Notes: generated from the letters alone by a model not told the origin. A stretch of 64,000 nt of DNA from Nocardia sp. CDC159 (GCF_023740735.1 NZ_JAMRXH010000002.1:372001-436000); one strand, 5' to 3'. Numbered from the stretch's first letter, positions 1 through 8,998 are shown. Numbers and translations: made by a program.

Positions 1-342
1 ACCGGCGTCGATCCGTATATGGACGAGCTGTACTGCCTGGCCGCCGAGCGCCGGTATCTGTCGGTGGATCGGCTGGTCGAGACCGAGGAGCTGGTAAAAG
101 CCGTTCCGCAGCAGGCGATCATCCTCAATCGCCTGATGGTCGACGGGGTGGTCGAGACGCCGGGCGGCGCGCATTTCACCTTCGCCGGCGGGTACGGCCG
201 CGACGAGAAATTCCAGCGGCACTATGTGGCGGCCGCCGCCGATCCCGAGGCGTGGGCCGCGTTCCGGGCCCGCTATCTGGACGTCACCGAGGACGAATAT
301 CAGGCGGCCGTGCGCGAATTCGGCGAGGAGCAGGCGAAATGA
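1..342 (+). CDS. ipdA: IpdA, steroid ring-opening CoA hydrolase alpha subunit (3' part)
   Basis: This is the C-terminal part of a class I CoA-transferase-fold alpha subunit; the reading frame is open from base 1 and ends in TGA at 340-342. The neighbours identify it. The next gene is a beta subunit overlapping by ATGA, followed by an IpdC-like flavoprotein, which is the ipdA-ipdB-ipdC order known from mycobacteria (Rv3551-Rv3553). In that family IpdA and IpdB form a heterotetramer that hydrolytically opens the last cholesterol-derived ring (COCHEA-CoA). The catalytic part of the subunit lies upstream of the window, so activity cannot be judged. The tail is acidic and lysine-terminated. Confidence 0.85.
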   Translation, partial: TGVDPYMDELYCLAAERRYLSVDRLVETEELVKAVPQQAIILNRLMVDGVVETPGGAHFTFAGGYGRDEKFQRHYVAAAADPEAWAAFRARYLDVTEDEYQAAVREFGEEQAK

Positions 343-1097
343 CCGACACCACCATCGCGACCCGCGCCGAGGTGTGCGCGGTCGCCTGCGCCGAGATCTT
401 CCGGGGCGCGGGCGAGATCATGGCCAGCCCGATGTCACCGATTCCGACCATCGGGGCGCGGCTGGCCCGGCTGACCTTCGCACCGGATCTGCTGATCTCC
501 GACGGCGAGGCGATATTGCTGGCGGAGCCGCCCGCGCTGGGCGGCAAGGCCCCCGCGGAGGGCTGGATTCCGTTCGGGAAGGTGTTCGATGTGGTCGCCT
601 CCGGGCGGCGGCATGTGATCATGGGCGCGAATCAGCTGGACCGGTACGGCAATCAGAACCTGTCGGCATTCGGGCCGTTGCAGCGGCCGACGCGCCAGAT
701 GTTCGGCGTCCGCGGCGCACCCGGCAATACGATCAACCACCCGACCAGCTACTTCGTCCCCCGGCACGGCAGGCGGGTGTTCTGCGAGCGGGTCGATATC
801 GTGAGCGGAATCGGTTACGACAGGGTCGATCCCGGCAATCCGGCCTACCGCTTCCATCACCTGCACCGTGTGGTGAGCAATCTCGGGGTCTTCGACTTCG
901 GCGGTCCCGGGCACACGCTGCGGGCGCTGTCACTGCATCCGGGTGTCACCCCGGACGAGGTCGCCGACAACACCTCCTTCGAGATCGCCGGGCTCGACAC
1001 CGCGGAGACCACCCGGTGTCCGAACGAGGAGGAGCTACGGATCATCCGAACCGTGCTCGACCCCAACGGGATTCGTGACCGCGAGGTGGCGTCGTGA
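339..1097 (+). CDS. ipdB: IpdB, steroid ring-opening CoA hydrolase beta subunit
   Basis: 252 aa. The start is the ATG at 339, which overlaps the ipdA stop (ATGA); longer in-frame starts would run into ipdA. It is a class I CoA-transferase-like beta subunit that pairs with IpdA to hydrolyse COCHEA-CoA during degradation of steroid rings C and D. Glycine-rich stretches typical of the fold are visible (GGKAPAEGWIPFGKVFD near residue 70 and GNTINHPTSYFVPRHG near 135). The family is unusual in having lost the transferase Glu of the beta subunit and acting as a hydrolase; that is family knowledge, not read here. It is translationally coupled on both sides and probably belongs to the KstR2 regulon, with its promoter outside the window. 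Confidence 0.88.
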   Translation: MTDTTIATRAEVCAVACAEIFRGAGEIMASPMSPIPTIGARLARLTFAPDLLISDGEAILLAEPPALGGKAPAEGWIPFGKVFDVVASGRRHVIMGANQLDRYGNQNLSAFGPLQRPTRQMFGVRGAPGNTINHPTSYFVPRHGRRVFCERVDIVSGIGYDRVDPGNPAYRFHHLHRVVSNLGVFDFGGPGHTLRALSLHPGVTPDEVADNTSFEIAGLDTAETTRCPNEEELRIIRTVLDPNGIRDREVAS

Positions 1098-2167
1098 CCA
1101 CCCGGCTGCACACACCGCTGACCGATCTGGTCGGCATCGAGCATCCGATCGTGCAGACCGGTATGGGCTGGGTGGCCGGACCCCGGTTGGTCGCCGCCAC
1201 CGCGCAGGCGGGCGGGTTGGGCATCCTGGCCTCGGCCACCATGACCTTCGCCGAACTCGAGGCGGCGATCGCCAAGACCAAGGCCAACACCGACCGGCCG
1301 TTCGGGGTGAACATCCGCGCCGACGCCACCGATGCGCCCGAGCGGATCGAACTGCTCATCCGGGAGGGGGTCCGCGTCGCCTCGTTCGCGTTGGCCCCGA
1401 AGCGCGAGCTCATCGCCCGGCTCAAAGCTGCCGGGGTAGTGGTGATTCCGTCGGTCGGCGCGGCCAAGCACGCCGTGAAGGTCGCCTCCTGGGGCGCCGA
1501 CGCGGTGATCGTGCAGGGTGGCGAGGGTGGCGGGCACACCGGTCCGGTGGCCACCACGCTGCTGCTGCCCTCGGTGCTCGACGCCGTCGACATACCCGTC
1601 GTGGCGGCCGGTGGGTTTTTTGACGGCCGCGGTCTGGCGGCCGCCCTGGCCTACGGCGCGGCCGGTGTCGCGATGGGCACCCGATTCCTGCTCACCCGGG
1701 AGAGCACCGTCCCCGACGCGGTGAAACAGGAGTATCTGCGCCGCGGCCTGCAGGACACGGTGGTATCGCTGAAGGTCGACGGCATGCCGCACCGCGTGCT
1801 GAATACCGAACTGGTTGCCCGCCTGGAACATTCGGGCCGCTGGCGCGGCCTGGCCGCCGCGGTGGGCAACGCGGCGAAGTTCAAGAGCATGACCGGCATG
1901 CGGTGGTCCACCATGGTCCGCGACGGTCTGGCCATGCGAAGGACCAAGGACCTCAGCTGGTCCCAGGTCGTCATGGCCGCCAACACCCCCATGCTTCTCA
2001 GGGCCGGTCTGGTCGAGGGCAATACCCAGGCGGGCGTGCTGGCGGCAGGCCAGGTCACCGGCATCATCGACGACCTGCCCACCGTCGCCGAACTCGTCGA
2101 CCGCATCGTCGCCGACGCCATCGCGCGGATCGAGGCGCTCGCCGCGCCGCGTCCTAGCGCGGAGTGA
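1094..2167 (+). CDS. ipdC: IpdC, FMN-dependent steroid ring C/D oxidoreductase (nitronate monooxygenase family)
   Basis: 357 aa. The GTG start at 1094 overlaps the ipdB stop (GTGA). It has the TIM-barrel layout of the nitronate monooxygenase/2-nitropropane dioxygenase family. Features are an early GMGWVAGP segment, the QGGEGGGHTG loop near residue 140, and a GVAMGTRFLLT phosphate-binding segment near residue 190 that should hold FMN. In mycobacteria IpdC is proposed to oxidise a hydroxylated indane-CoA intermediate before EchA20 and IpdAB open the rings. It is the last gene of the ipdABC unit. Its 3' end overlaps the 3' end of the convergent molybdopterin oxidoreductase gene by 14 bp. Confidence 0.85.
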   Translation: MTTRLHTPLTDLVGIEHPIVQTGMGWVAGPRLVAATAQAGGLGILASATMTFAELEAAIAKTKANTDRPFGVNIRADATDAPERIELLIREGVRVASFALAPKRELIARLKAAGVVVIPSVGAAKHAVKVASWGADAVIVQGGEGGGHTGPVATTLLLPSVLDAVDIPVVAAGGFFDGRGLAAALAYGAAGVAMGTRFLLTRESTVPDAVKQEYLRRGLQDTVVSLKVDGMPHRVLNTELVARLEHSGRWRGLAAAVGNAAKFKSMTGMRWSTMVRDGLAMRRTKDLSWSQVVMAANTPMLLRAGLVEGNTQAGVLAAGQVTGIIDDLPTVAELVDRIVADAIARIEALAAPRPSAE

Positions 2168-4115
2168 TCCGCACGCGGTTGTCGTGGAAGACCGCGCCGC
2201 CCGCGAAGTCGGCGTCGCGCTCGGCGATGGTGGCATTGACGGTGCTGCCGCCGGACAGCTTGGCCCAGCGGCCCTTGGTGGTCGCGGCGACGCCGGGGCG
2301 GACGCGGTCGGAGACCTCGGCCAGGGCCTCGAAGGAGCCGCGCGCGTTGGCCACGAGAATCTTCGCGCCGTCGAGGATGCCGCGGTCCGCGGCGTCGTCG
2401 GGGTGCACGATCACCGTGGGTTCCCCGGCGCGACGCAGCAATTCGGGATTCGAGCCGAAGGTCGTGTTCAGGAAGTGGTGCGCGGCGGCGGAGATGAGCA
2501 CCAGGCCGTCGCCCGCATCGGCGGGCGGGGTGTAGGCGGGCAGCGGATCGTGTCCGGCCGCCGCGGCCCGATCGGAGACGAAGCGCAGCTTGTCCGCGGG
2601 CACCGGGCCGGGCCCGATCTTCAGGAAGCCCTCGGCGCGTAGCCGACCGACATCGTAGCCGCGCAGCAGCTGCCGAGCCAGTTCCTCGTCGGAGTCGTAG
2701 AGCGCCGGTTCGGTCAGTCCCATTCGGCGAGCGAGGCGGCGGAAGGTCTCGGTGGTGGACAGGCATTCACCGGGCGGCTCGACGGCCGGTTCGTTCCACA
2801 CCAGGTAGAGATGACCGTATCCGGCGATGACGTCCAGATGTTCGGGCTGCATGGTGGCCGGTAGCACGATGTCGGCGTAGTCGACGGTATCGGTCGGAAA
2901 GTGTTCCAGCACAACGGTGAACAGATCCTCGCGCCGCAGGCCCTCGATCACCCGACCCTGCTGCGGATTCGAGCCGACCGGATTGGCAGCGATCACGAAC
3001 AGCGCCTTGACCGGCGGCTCGCCGACCTCGAGCAGGCCCTCGGCCAGCCGGGTCATCGACAGCGTCCGCACCGGATGCGGCAGCAGGTCGAACCGGACCA
3101 GTTCGGACAGCCCCAGCCGGAAATGACCGCTGGTCGAATAGTGCAGTCCCCCACCGGGAATCGCCCAGTCTCCCGTCACACCCGGCAGGCAGGACAGTAC
3201 GCGCAGCGCCATCCCGCCGCCCGCGTGCCGCTGCATGCCCTGCGAGGCCCGGATCGCCGTCGGCCGGGTTCGGGCGATGCGCTCGCCCAGCGCCAGGATC
3301 TGCTCGGGCTCCAGCCCGGTGATCTCGGCGGTCCGCTCGGGGGTGAATTCCGCTAGGCGGCTTCGGAATTCGGGCCAGCCGACGGTGCGCTGGGCGATGA
3401 ATTCGTCGTCCTGCGCTCCCAGCGACACGATCACGTGCATCAGTCCGAGCGCCAGCGCGGCATCGGTGCCGGGCAGCGGGGCCAGATGTTCGTCGCAGCG
3501 CTCGGCGGTGCGGGTGCGCACCGGATCGATCGCCACCAGATAGGCCCCGCTGTCCTGGACGAACTTCCAGAAATGATGGCCCGAGGTAAGCGGATTGGTG
3601 CCCCACAGCAGGATCAGTCGCGATTTCGCGAAGTCCTCCGGATCCATGCCGCCGGAGGTCCCGAGCGTGTATTGCAGCCCGGCCGTGCCCGCCACCGAGC
3701 AGATCGTGGGATCGTGCAGCGAGGCGCCGAGCACATTGAAGAACCGGCGGCCCGAAAGCCCTTCCAGGCCCTGGATATAGCCCAGGCTCCCGGTGCCGTG
3801 GAACGGCCAGATCGCCTCGCCGCCGAATTCGCCGATGATCCCGTGGAGCCGCTCGGCGATCTCGTCGAGCGCCTGCTCCCAGCTGATCCGCTCGAACCGG
3901 CCCTCCCCCTTGCGGCCGACCCGGCGCATCGGATAACGGATCCGGTCGGGCGAGCCGACCTGTTCGAGGTACCGGTTGACCTTCACGCACAGCGCCCCGC
4001 GCGTGACCGGATGCTCCTTGTTGCCCCGCAGCCCGACCGCCACGCCGTCCCGGACGTCCACCACCCAGGAGCACGCATCGGGGCAGTCCAGCGGGCAAGC
4101 ACCCAGTACCTTCAC
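2154..4115 (-). CDS. Molybdopterin-dependent oxidoreductase with N-terminal 4Fe-4S site
   Basis: 653 aa from the GTG at 4115; the frame stays open upstream, but that part is antisense to fadA6. The N-terminus carries CPLDCPDAC plus a fourth Cys about 27 residues later (GALC), the 4Fe-4S signature of the DMSO-reductase/formate dehydrogenase superfamily. Downstream are LLWGTNPLTSGHHFW, a VIAANPVGSNP segment and a C-terminal molydopterin dinucleotide-binding region (HHFLNTTFGS, VHPDDAADRG). No Tat signal is seen, so it is probably cytoplasmic. It begins 23 bp after fadA6 and looks co-transcribed with kstR2-fadA6. The substrate is unknown. I do not recall a counterpart in the M. tuberculosis cluster, so its role in steroid degradation is only a guess. 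Confidence 0.8.
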   Translation of the reverse strand: MKVLGACPLDCPDACSWVVDVRDGVAVGLRGNKEHPVTRGALCVKVNRYLEQVGSPDRIRYPMRRVGRKGEGRFERISWEQALDEIAERLHGIIGEFGGEAIWPFHGTGSLGYIQGLEGLSGRRFFNVLGASLHDPTICSVAGTAGLQYTLGTSGGMDPEDFAKSRLILLWGTNPLTSGHHFWKFVQDSGAYLVAIDPVRTRTAERCDEHLAPLPGTDAALALGLMHVIVSLGAQDDEFIAQRTVGWPEFRSRLAEFTPERTAEITGLEPEQILALGERIARTRPTAIRASQGMQRHAGGGMALRVLSCLPGVTGDWAIPGGGLHYSTSGHFRLGLSELVRFDLLPHPVRTLSMTRLAEGLLEVGEPPVKALFVIAANPVGSNPQQGRVIEGLRREDLFTVVLEHFPTDTVDYADIVLPATMQPEHLDVIAGYGHLYLVWNEPAVEPPGECLSTTETFRRLARRMGLTEPALYDSDEELARQLLRGYDVGRLRAEGFLKIGPGPVPADKLRFVSDRAAAAGHDPLPAYTPPADAGDGLVLISAAAHHFLNTTFGSNPELLRRAGEPTVIVHPDDAADRGILDGAKILVANARGSFEALAEVSDRVRPGVAATTKGRWAKLSGGSTVNATIAERDADFAGGAVFHDNRVRITPR

Positions 4116-4138
4116 GACCTCGATGGTAGAGGCCCGGC

Positions 4139-5323
4139 TCAGCCCAGGCGCTCGATGATGGTCACGTTGGCGGTGCCACCGCCCTCGCAAATGGTGAGCA
4201 GGCCGTAGCGGCCCCGCACCCGCTCGAGCTCGCTCAGCAGGGTGGCGAACAGTTTCGCGCCGGTCGCGCCCAGCGGATGACCCAGCGCGATCGCGCCGCC
4301 GTTCACGTTCACCCGGTCCGGATCGGCGCCGGTCTCCCGCAACCAGGCCAGCACCACCGGGGCGAAGGCCTCGTTGATCTCGATCACATCCATGTCGTCG
4401 ATGGTCAGACCGGTCTTGGCCAGCGCCCAGCGGGTGGCGGGGATGGGTGCGGTGAGCATGTAGATCGGATCCGCGCCGCGGGCGCTCACGTGGTGGACGC
4501 GGGCGCGCGGGGTCAGGCCGAACTCCTCGACCGCCCACGGCGAGGCCAGCAGGGTCGCGCTCGCCCCGTCGGAGATCTGGCTGGCCACCGCGGCGGTCAG
4601 CGGGCTGCCCTCGCTCAGCGGTTTCAGCGCGGCCATCTTCTCCAGGCTGGTCTCGCGTGGTCCCTCGTCGATCCAGAAGTCGCCGACCGGCACGATCTCG
4701 CGGTCGAAGCGGCCCTGCGCGATGGCATTTCGGGCGCGCTGATGGCTGCGCAACGCCCAGCGCTCCATATCCTCGCGGCCGATGCCCCACTTCTCCGCGA
4801 TCAGCTGCGCGCCGCGGAACTGCGAGACCTCGCCGGTGCCGTAGCGGTGATCCCAACCCTGCGCACCGACGAAGGGGGAATCGAAGCCGTATTCCCTACC
4901 CGCCAGCATGGCCGCCGAGATCGGGATGGCGCTCATGTTCTGCACGCCGCCCGCGACGATCACCTCGGCGGTGCCGCTCATGATGGCCTGCGCGCCGAAG
5001 TTGATCGCCTGCTGGCTGGAGCCGCACTGCCGGTCCACCGTCACGCCCGGAACCTCCTCCGGATATCCGGCCGCCAACCACGCTGTGCGCGCGATATTTC
5101 CGGCCTGCGGGCCGATCGCGTCGACGCAGCCGAAGATCACGTCGTCGACCTGGATGGGGTCGATCGGATTGCGCGCCAACAGGCCCCGCAGGGCGGCCGC
5201 TCCCAGATCGGCCGGGTGCACACCGGACAGCGCCCCGCCGCGCTTACCTACCGGGGTGCGCACGGCATCGATCACGTACGCCTCCCGCAACGGGGCGTAC
5301 CGGCGGGTGGACGGTGCGGACAT
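4139..5323 (-). CDS. fadA6: FadA6, acetyl-CoA acetyltransferase (thiolase) of steroid ring degradation
   Basis: 394 aa. The start is ATG 5323, preceded by AGGAG about 8 bp upstream; longer starts would overlap kstR2. The thiolase residues are all visible: nucleophilic Cys100 ([13 protein letters not shown]), His349 ([10 protein letters not shown]) and Cys379 (CEGGGTANV). Orthologues (Rv3556c) perform thiolytic cleavage of a CoA intermediate after ring opening. It lies 10 bp downstream of kstR2 and 23 bp upstream of the molybdopterin oxidoreductase, so a three-gene operon read leftward from the KstR2 operator is likely. Confidence 0.88.
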   Translation of the reverse strand: MSAPSTRRYAPLREAYVIDAVRTPVGKRGGALSGVHPADLGAAALRGLLARNPIDPIQVDDVIFGCVDAIGPQAGNIARTAWLAAGYPEEVPGVTVDRQCGSSQQAINFGAQAIMSGTAEVIVAGGVQNMSAIPISAAMLAGREYGFDSPFVGAQGWDHRYGTGEVSQFRGAQLIAEKWGIGREDMERWALRSHQRARNAIAQGRFDREIVPVGDFWIDEGPRETSLEKMAALKPLSEGSPLTAAVASQISDGASATLLASPWAVEEFGLTPRARVHHVSARGADPIYMLTAPIPATRWALAKTGLTIDDMDVIEINEAFAPVVLAWLRETGADPDRVNVNGGAIALGHPLGATGAKLFATLLSELERVRGRYGLLTICEGGGTANVTIIERLG

Positions 5324-5333
5324 GGTGAAACTC

Positions 5334-6017
5334 CTAGGGAGACTTGGCTTCGTCGGATGCATCAGGCCCGGAGGCGGCAGCTTGCGTAACCATGGAGGGC
5401 CCCGCATCCGACGCCATGGGCACAGCGTTGGTGAGCCCGTCGAGCACGATGGTCAGGTACTGCTTGGCGAGGTTGTCGACGGTGATGCGGCCGCCGGGCT
5501 GATACCAGCGCACGGCCACCCAGACGGTGTCGCGCAGGAATCGGAAGGCCAGCTCCACATCGAGTTCGGGCCGGAAGCTGCCGTCCTCGACGCCCCGGGT
5601 GAGCACGCCCAGCCACATCTGGCGGAACTCCCGGTTGTACTCCACGATATAGGCGAAACGTTCGGTGCCGCTGAGCCTTTTGGCCTCGGCCTGGTAGATC
5701 GCGACGGCGGCATGCCAGCGGTCGAACGATTCGTAGGACGCGGTGACCAACGCCTCCAACGTATCCCGCGCCGACAGCCCCGCGGCGACGATCTCGCGAT
5801 AGCGCCCGAACAGATCGTCGAGGAAGCCGCGCAGGATCTCGTCCACCATCGACTCCTTGGAATCGAAGTGGTGGTAGAGGCTGCCGGATAGAATCCCCGC
5901 CGCGTCGGCGATGTCACGAACCGTGGTGGCACGCAGCCCGCGCTCGGCGAACAATCCTGCCGCCAGCGCGAGCAGCTCGTTACGACGTGCGGATTTGGCG
6001 GTGTCGGGTGCGGTCAC
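5334..6017 (-). CDS. kstR2: KstR2, TetR-family repressor of HIP (ring C/D) catabolism
   Basis: 227 aa from GTG 6017. The alternative start at 6113 would place the operator inside the gene. The N-terminal TetR helix-turn-helix is clear (AERGLRATTVRDIADAAGI followed by GSLYHHFDSKESM). The rest is the ligand domain, which senses HIP-CoA in orthologues. First gene of the operon with fadA6. As I remember it, the M. tuberculosis protein is about 200 aa. The extra C-terminal residues here (MVTQAAASGPDASDEAKSP and those just before) are encoded by copy A of a dispersed coding repeat. The site at 6032-6049 implies autoregulation. Confidence 0.88.
   Translation of the reverse strand: MTAPDTAKSARRNELLALAAGLFAERGLRATTVRDIADAAGILSGSLYHHFDSKESMVDEILRGFLDDLFGRYREIVAAGLSARDTLEALVTASYESFDRWHAAVAIYQAEAKRLSGTERFAYIVEYNREFRQMWLGVLTRGVEDGSFRPELDVELAFRFLRDTVWVAVRWYQPGGRITVDNLAKQYLTIVLDGLTNAVPMASDAGPSMVTQAAASGPDASDEAKSP
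5351..5413 (-). repeat. Dispersed intragenic repeat, copy A (3' end of kstR2)
   Basis: The conserved 32-bp core lies at 5365-5396, on the minus strand. It is flanked by a perfect 10-bp inverted repeat, CGTCGGATGC at 5351-5360 and GCATCCGACG at 5404-5413, with further pairing inside (GGCCC at 5365-5369 with GGGCC at 5397-5401). A long RNA hairpin is therefore possible at the kstR2 3' end. kstR2 reads the core as SMVTQAAASG. The same core occurs inside kshA (21772-21803) and chsE2 (39561-39592), there read from the opposite strand. Confidence 0.8.
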
Positions 6018-6031
6018 CCGCCCATCGTACA

Positions 6032-6049
6032 ACCAAGCATTTGCTTGGT
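6032..6049. promoter_or_regulatory. KstR2-type operator upstream of kstR2
   Basis: ACCAAGCATTTGCTTGGT is an 18-bp near-perfect palindrome 15 bp upstream of the kstR2 GTG start. It matches the published KstR2 motif AnCAAGnnCTTGnT with one mismatch on either strand. The position suits autorepression of kstR2-fadA6 and the downstream gene. Confidence 0.75.
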
Positions 6050-6070
6050 CCAAGCGCCCCCGGCCCCAAA

Positions 6071-6144
6071 GCCGCACCCTTTCCCGCACCTCGCACCATT
6101 TACAGCCGCCCACAGCGGGTGCGAAGCGCGGGAAGGGGTGCGAC
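6071..6144. repeat. Intergenic nested palindrome, family member 1
   Basis: An outer inverted repeat pairs GCACCCTTTCCCGC (6074-6087) with GCGGGAAGGGGTGC (6128-6141, one mismatch). An inner one pairs CGCACC with GGTGCG. The same 75-bp design recurs at 50144-50218, 50259-50333 and, diverged, 50410-50484. Here it lies between the kstR2 promoter and the 3' end of the neighbouring gene. Confidence 0.75.
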
Positions 6145-6146
6145 GG

Positions 6147-6884
6147 TCAGCGGACGGAGTAGCGCAGCGGGGAGGAGACGGACAGATCGGCGAGCAGCCG
6201 GTCGCAGATGACCACGGGCGACACCCCCGCCCGGGCCATGCGGGCCACCAGCGCCAATCTTCGCTCGCAGCTGTCCCATTCGACGGTCAGCGGGCCGCGG
6301 CCGGGTCCCGCGTCGACGGTGGCCATCGCCCGGGGCGGACCGCCGGGCTGCGGTTCCTCGCTGATCTTGAGAATCATGCCGCGCTGCCAGGCGCGATAGG
6401 TCTCCATATCCGCACCCACGACGAGTTTGTCGGTGGCCGCGCACAGCCCCTCGGCGATTCCGTCGGCGAAGGCGACCCGATCGAAACTGAACTTGCGGCA
6501 CCGGCGCACGACCTCGAGCAGGTCGGCGCGGACCTCCCGCAGCAGCGCGGTCTGTTTGCGGCGGCGGCGATCGGACTCCGATTCCGGACGGCCCGGCTCG
6601 CGCACCATACCGATGCGCTGCGCGCGTTCGCGGTCACGGGCCATATCCTCGCGCAGCGCACCGCGCGGATCGCGCGCGACATCGGTCTCGTCGACGGCAT
6701 GCTCCTCGAGGATCTGCGCGGCGCGCATGGCGGTCGCGCATTCCGAGGAGTGTTCGAGCAGTTCGGCACCGAAGGTCAGGGCGGCCAGCACGATGCTGTC
6801 CAGCCGCCGACGGGCCAGTACCACCTCGCGTACCAGCTCGAGTTCCAGTTCTTCTGTGTCTTCCTGACGATGGTCCAGACCCAT
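6147..6884 (-). CDS. Conserved-looking hypothetical protein, 245 aa
   Basis: I do not recognise this protein. It starts at ATG 6884 with GAAGGGA upstream. It is highly charged: the first half is rich in Glu and Arg with helix-like heptads (DTEELELELVREVVLARRRL; REDMARDRERAQR), and an RRRRK stretch lies mid-protein. The C-terminal third (ADLLEVVRRCRKFSFDRVAFADGIAEGL onward) looks globular. There is no signal peptide or membrane segment. It sits between kstR2 and ipdF on the same strand, separated from ipdF by 113 bp, and ends at a palindromic repeat. Codon usage resembles the neighbours. A link to steroid metabolism rests on position alone. Confidence 0.6.
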   Translation of the reverse strand: MGLDHRQEDTEELELELVREVVLARRRLDSIVLAALTFGAELLEHSSECATAMRAAQILEEHAVDETDVARDPRGALREDMARDRERAQRIGMVREPGRPESESDRRRRKQTALLREVRADLLEVVRRCRKFSFDRVAFADGIAEGLCAATDKLVVGADMETYRAWQRGMILKISEEPQPGGPPRAMATVDAGPGRGPLTVEWDSCERRLALVARMARAGVSPVVICDRLLADLSVSSPLRYSVR

Positions 6885-6997
6885 GGGTCATGGTCCCTTC
6901 GAAAATTTCGGGAACCGGCCACCCTCAGGATTGCACAACTCCGGCTGGTCGGCGCCACCCAATTTGGGCCGACGCGAGTCGCCACGCCGGGGTCCGC

Positions 6998-7792
6998 TCA
7001 GGCGCGCTGGCTGCTCACCGAGACCACCTCCCCGGTCATATATGAGGTGTAGTCGCTGGCCAGCACGGCGATGGTCGCCGCGACCTCCCACGGCTCGGCG
7101 GCCCGCCCGAATGCCTCGTCCGCGGCCAGCCGATCGAGCAATTCGGCCGAGGTAACCTTGTCCAGGAACGGATGCCGCGCGATGCTCGGCGCGACCGCGT
7201 TGATCCGCACCCCCAGCGCCGCGGCCTCGACCGCGCTGCATCGGGTCAGTGCCATCACCCCCGCCTTGGCGGCGGCGTAGTGGGCCTGGCCGTGCTGCGC
7301 TCGCCAACCGAGCACGCTGGCATTGTTGACGATCACCCCGCCGTGCCCGGCGGCGCGGAAATACCGCAGCGCCGCACGGGTACACCGGAACGTCCCGTTG
7401 AGCGTGATGTCGAGTACGCGATCCCACTGCTCGTCGGTCATGTCGACAACCGGTGTCTGGCCGCCCAATCCGGCGTTGTTGACCATGATGTCGACGCGAC
7501 CGAGCCGCTCGGCCGCCGTGCGCACGAGGTCGTCGACCTGTTCGGAGCTGGTCACATCGCAGCTCACCGCGCTCACCCGCCGCTGCGGGAACGCCGCGGC
7601 CAGCTCGTCCTCGGTCTGCTTCAATCGCCGCTCGTGCCAATCGGATACGACCACATCGGCGCCCTCGTCGAGCAGACGCCGGGCGGTGGCCGAGCCGATG
7701 CCGGTACCCGCGGCGGCCGTCACCACGGCCACCTTGCCGGTCAGCAGGCCGTGCCCCGGAATCGGCGGCGGCGGAACGGAAAGGTCTGTCAC
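6998..7792 (-). CDS. ipdF: IpdF, short-chain dehydrogenase of HIP catabolism
   Basis: 264 aa from GTG 7792, with GGAAGGA about 8 bp upstream. Classical SDR motifs are present: cofactor loop TAAAGTGIG (residues 25-33), CDVTS, VNNAG, the catalytic Ser in NNASVLG and YAAAK. By sequence and position next to fadE30 it corresponds to Rv3559c, proposed to oxidise or reduce the 5-hydroxyl of HIP-CoA-derived intermediates. It follows fadE30 by 12 bp and is probably its operon partner under the KstR2 site at 9021. Confidence 0.8.
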   Translation of the reverse strand: MTDLSVPPPPIPGHGLLTGKVAVVTAAAGTGIGSATARRLLDEGADVVVSDWHERRLKQTEDELAAAFPQRRVSAVSCDVTSSEQVDDLVRTAAERLGRVDIMVNNAGLGGQTPVVDMTDEQWDRVLDITLNGTFRCTRAALRYFRAAGHGGVIVNNASVLGWRAQHGQAHYAAAKAGVMALTRCSAVEAAALGVRINAVAPSIARHPFLDKVTSAELLDRLAADEAFGRAAEPWEVAATIAVLASDYTSYMTGEVVSVSSQRA

Positions 7793-7804
7793 GGATGATC
7801 CTTC

Positions 7805-8998
7805 CTATCGAGCCTCGCGCGGCAGGCCCAGCACGCGTTCGGCGATGATGTTGCGCTGCACCTCGTTCGAGCCGCCGTAGATGGTGTCGGCGCGGCTGAA
7901 CAGGAACAGCCGCTGCCAGTCGGTGAGATCGTCGGGTAGCGCGATCAGCCCGGGCGCACCCAGTACTGCCATGGCCAGCTCCCCCAGGTCGCGATGCCAG
8001 TTGGCCCACAGCAGCTTCGAGACCGAGGCCTGCCCCGCGGCCGTGCGCGCATCCACGGTGGTGTGCGCCGATTCCAGGGTGCGCAGCGCATGCGCCCGCA
8101 GCACCCGCAGTCCGACCCAAGCCCGGTCGAAGCGCTCGGCGAGCACCGGATCCGCTAGGGCACCATTGTCTTTCGCGACCGCCTCCAGATTCGACAGCTC
8201 GCGCGCGAAGCGGATCTGCTGGCCGACCGTGGAGACGCCGCGCTCGAAGGTCAGGGTGCCCATCGCCACTCGCCACCCGTCGCCCGGCGCGCCGACCACC
8301 AGATCGGCCGCGGTGCGGGCATTGTCGAAGAACACCTCGTTGAATTCGGCCGTGCCGGTCAACTGCACGATCGGCCGCACCTCGATGCCCGGCTGCCGCA
8401 TCGGGACGAGCAGATACGACAGGCCGTGGTGGCGGGTCGAGCCGGGCTCGGTGCGGCACAGCACGAAACACCAGTCGGCCAGATGTGCCAGCGAGGTCCA
8501 TATCTTCTGCCCGTTGAGCACCCACTCGTCGCCGTCGAGCCGCGCGGAGGTGGTGACCGCCGCCAGATCCGAACCCGCACCCGGCTCCGAATAGCCCTGG
8601 CACCACAGCTCGGTCACCGAACGGATGCCGGGCAGGAAGCGCCGCTTCTGCTCCTCGGTGCCGAAGGCCAGCAGGGTCGGCGCGCACAGCTCCTCGCCGA
8701 CGTGCGAGACCCGGCTCGGGGCATTCGCCGCGGCGTATTCCTCGTGGAAGATCACTTGCTGGCGCAGCGTCGCCGCGCGGCCGCCGTACTCCCGCCGCCA
8801 GCCCAGACAGGTCCACCCGGCCGCGGCGAGATGACGATCCCATTCCAGCCGTTCGTCGAAAGCCTCGTGCTCGCGACCCGGACCGCCGAGTCCGCGCAGC
8901 TCCCGGAACCGGCCGTGCAGATTTTCCGCCAGCCATTCCCGCACGTCGGCGCGGAAGCGGGCATCATCCGAGCTGTCGGAATCCGGGGTCTGGCTCAC
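7805..8998 (-). CDS. fadE30: FadE30, acyl-CoA dehydrogenase acting on HIP-CoA
   Basis: 397 aa from GTG 8998, which has GGAG five bases upstream; a GTG at 9004 is an alternative. It is a typical acyl-CoA dehydrogenase with an LNGQKIWTSLAHLADW flavin-domain segment, an EPGAGSDLAAVTTSA active-site loop and a C-terminal GGSNEVQRNIIAERVLGLPRE FAD/dimer motif. The orthologue Rv3560c dehydrogenates 5-hydroxy-methylhexahydroindanone propionyl-CoA, the first beta-oxidation step after FadD3. It diverges from fadD3, and one KstR2 operator in the 58-bp gap should control both. Confidence 0.86.
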   Translation of the reverse strand: MSQTPDSDSSDDARFRADVREWLAENLHGRFRELRGLGGPGREHEAFDERLEWDRHLAAAGWTCLGWRREYGGRAATLRQQVIFHEEYAAANAPSRVSHVGEELCAPTLLAFGTEEQKRRFLPGIRSVTELWCQGYSEPGAGSDLAAVTTSARLDGDEWVLNGQKIWTSLAHLADWCFVLCRTEPGSTRHHGLSYLLVPMRQPGIEVRPIVQLTGTAEFNEVFFDNARTAADLVVGAPGDGWRVAMGTLTFERGVSTVGQQIRFARELSNLEAVAKDNGALADPVLAERFDRAWVGLRVLRAHALRTLESAHTTVDARTAAGQASVSKLLWANWHRDLGELAMAVLGAPGLIALPDDLTDWQRLFLFSRADTIYGGSNEVQRNIIAERVLGLPREAR

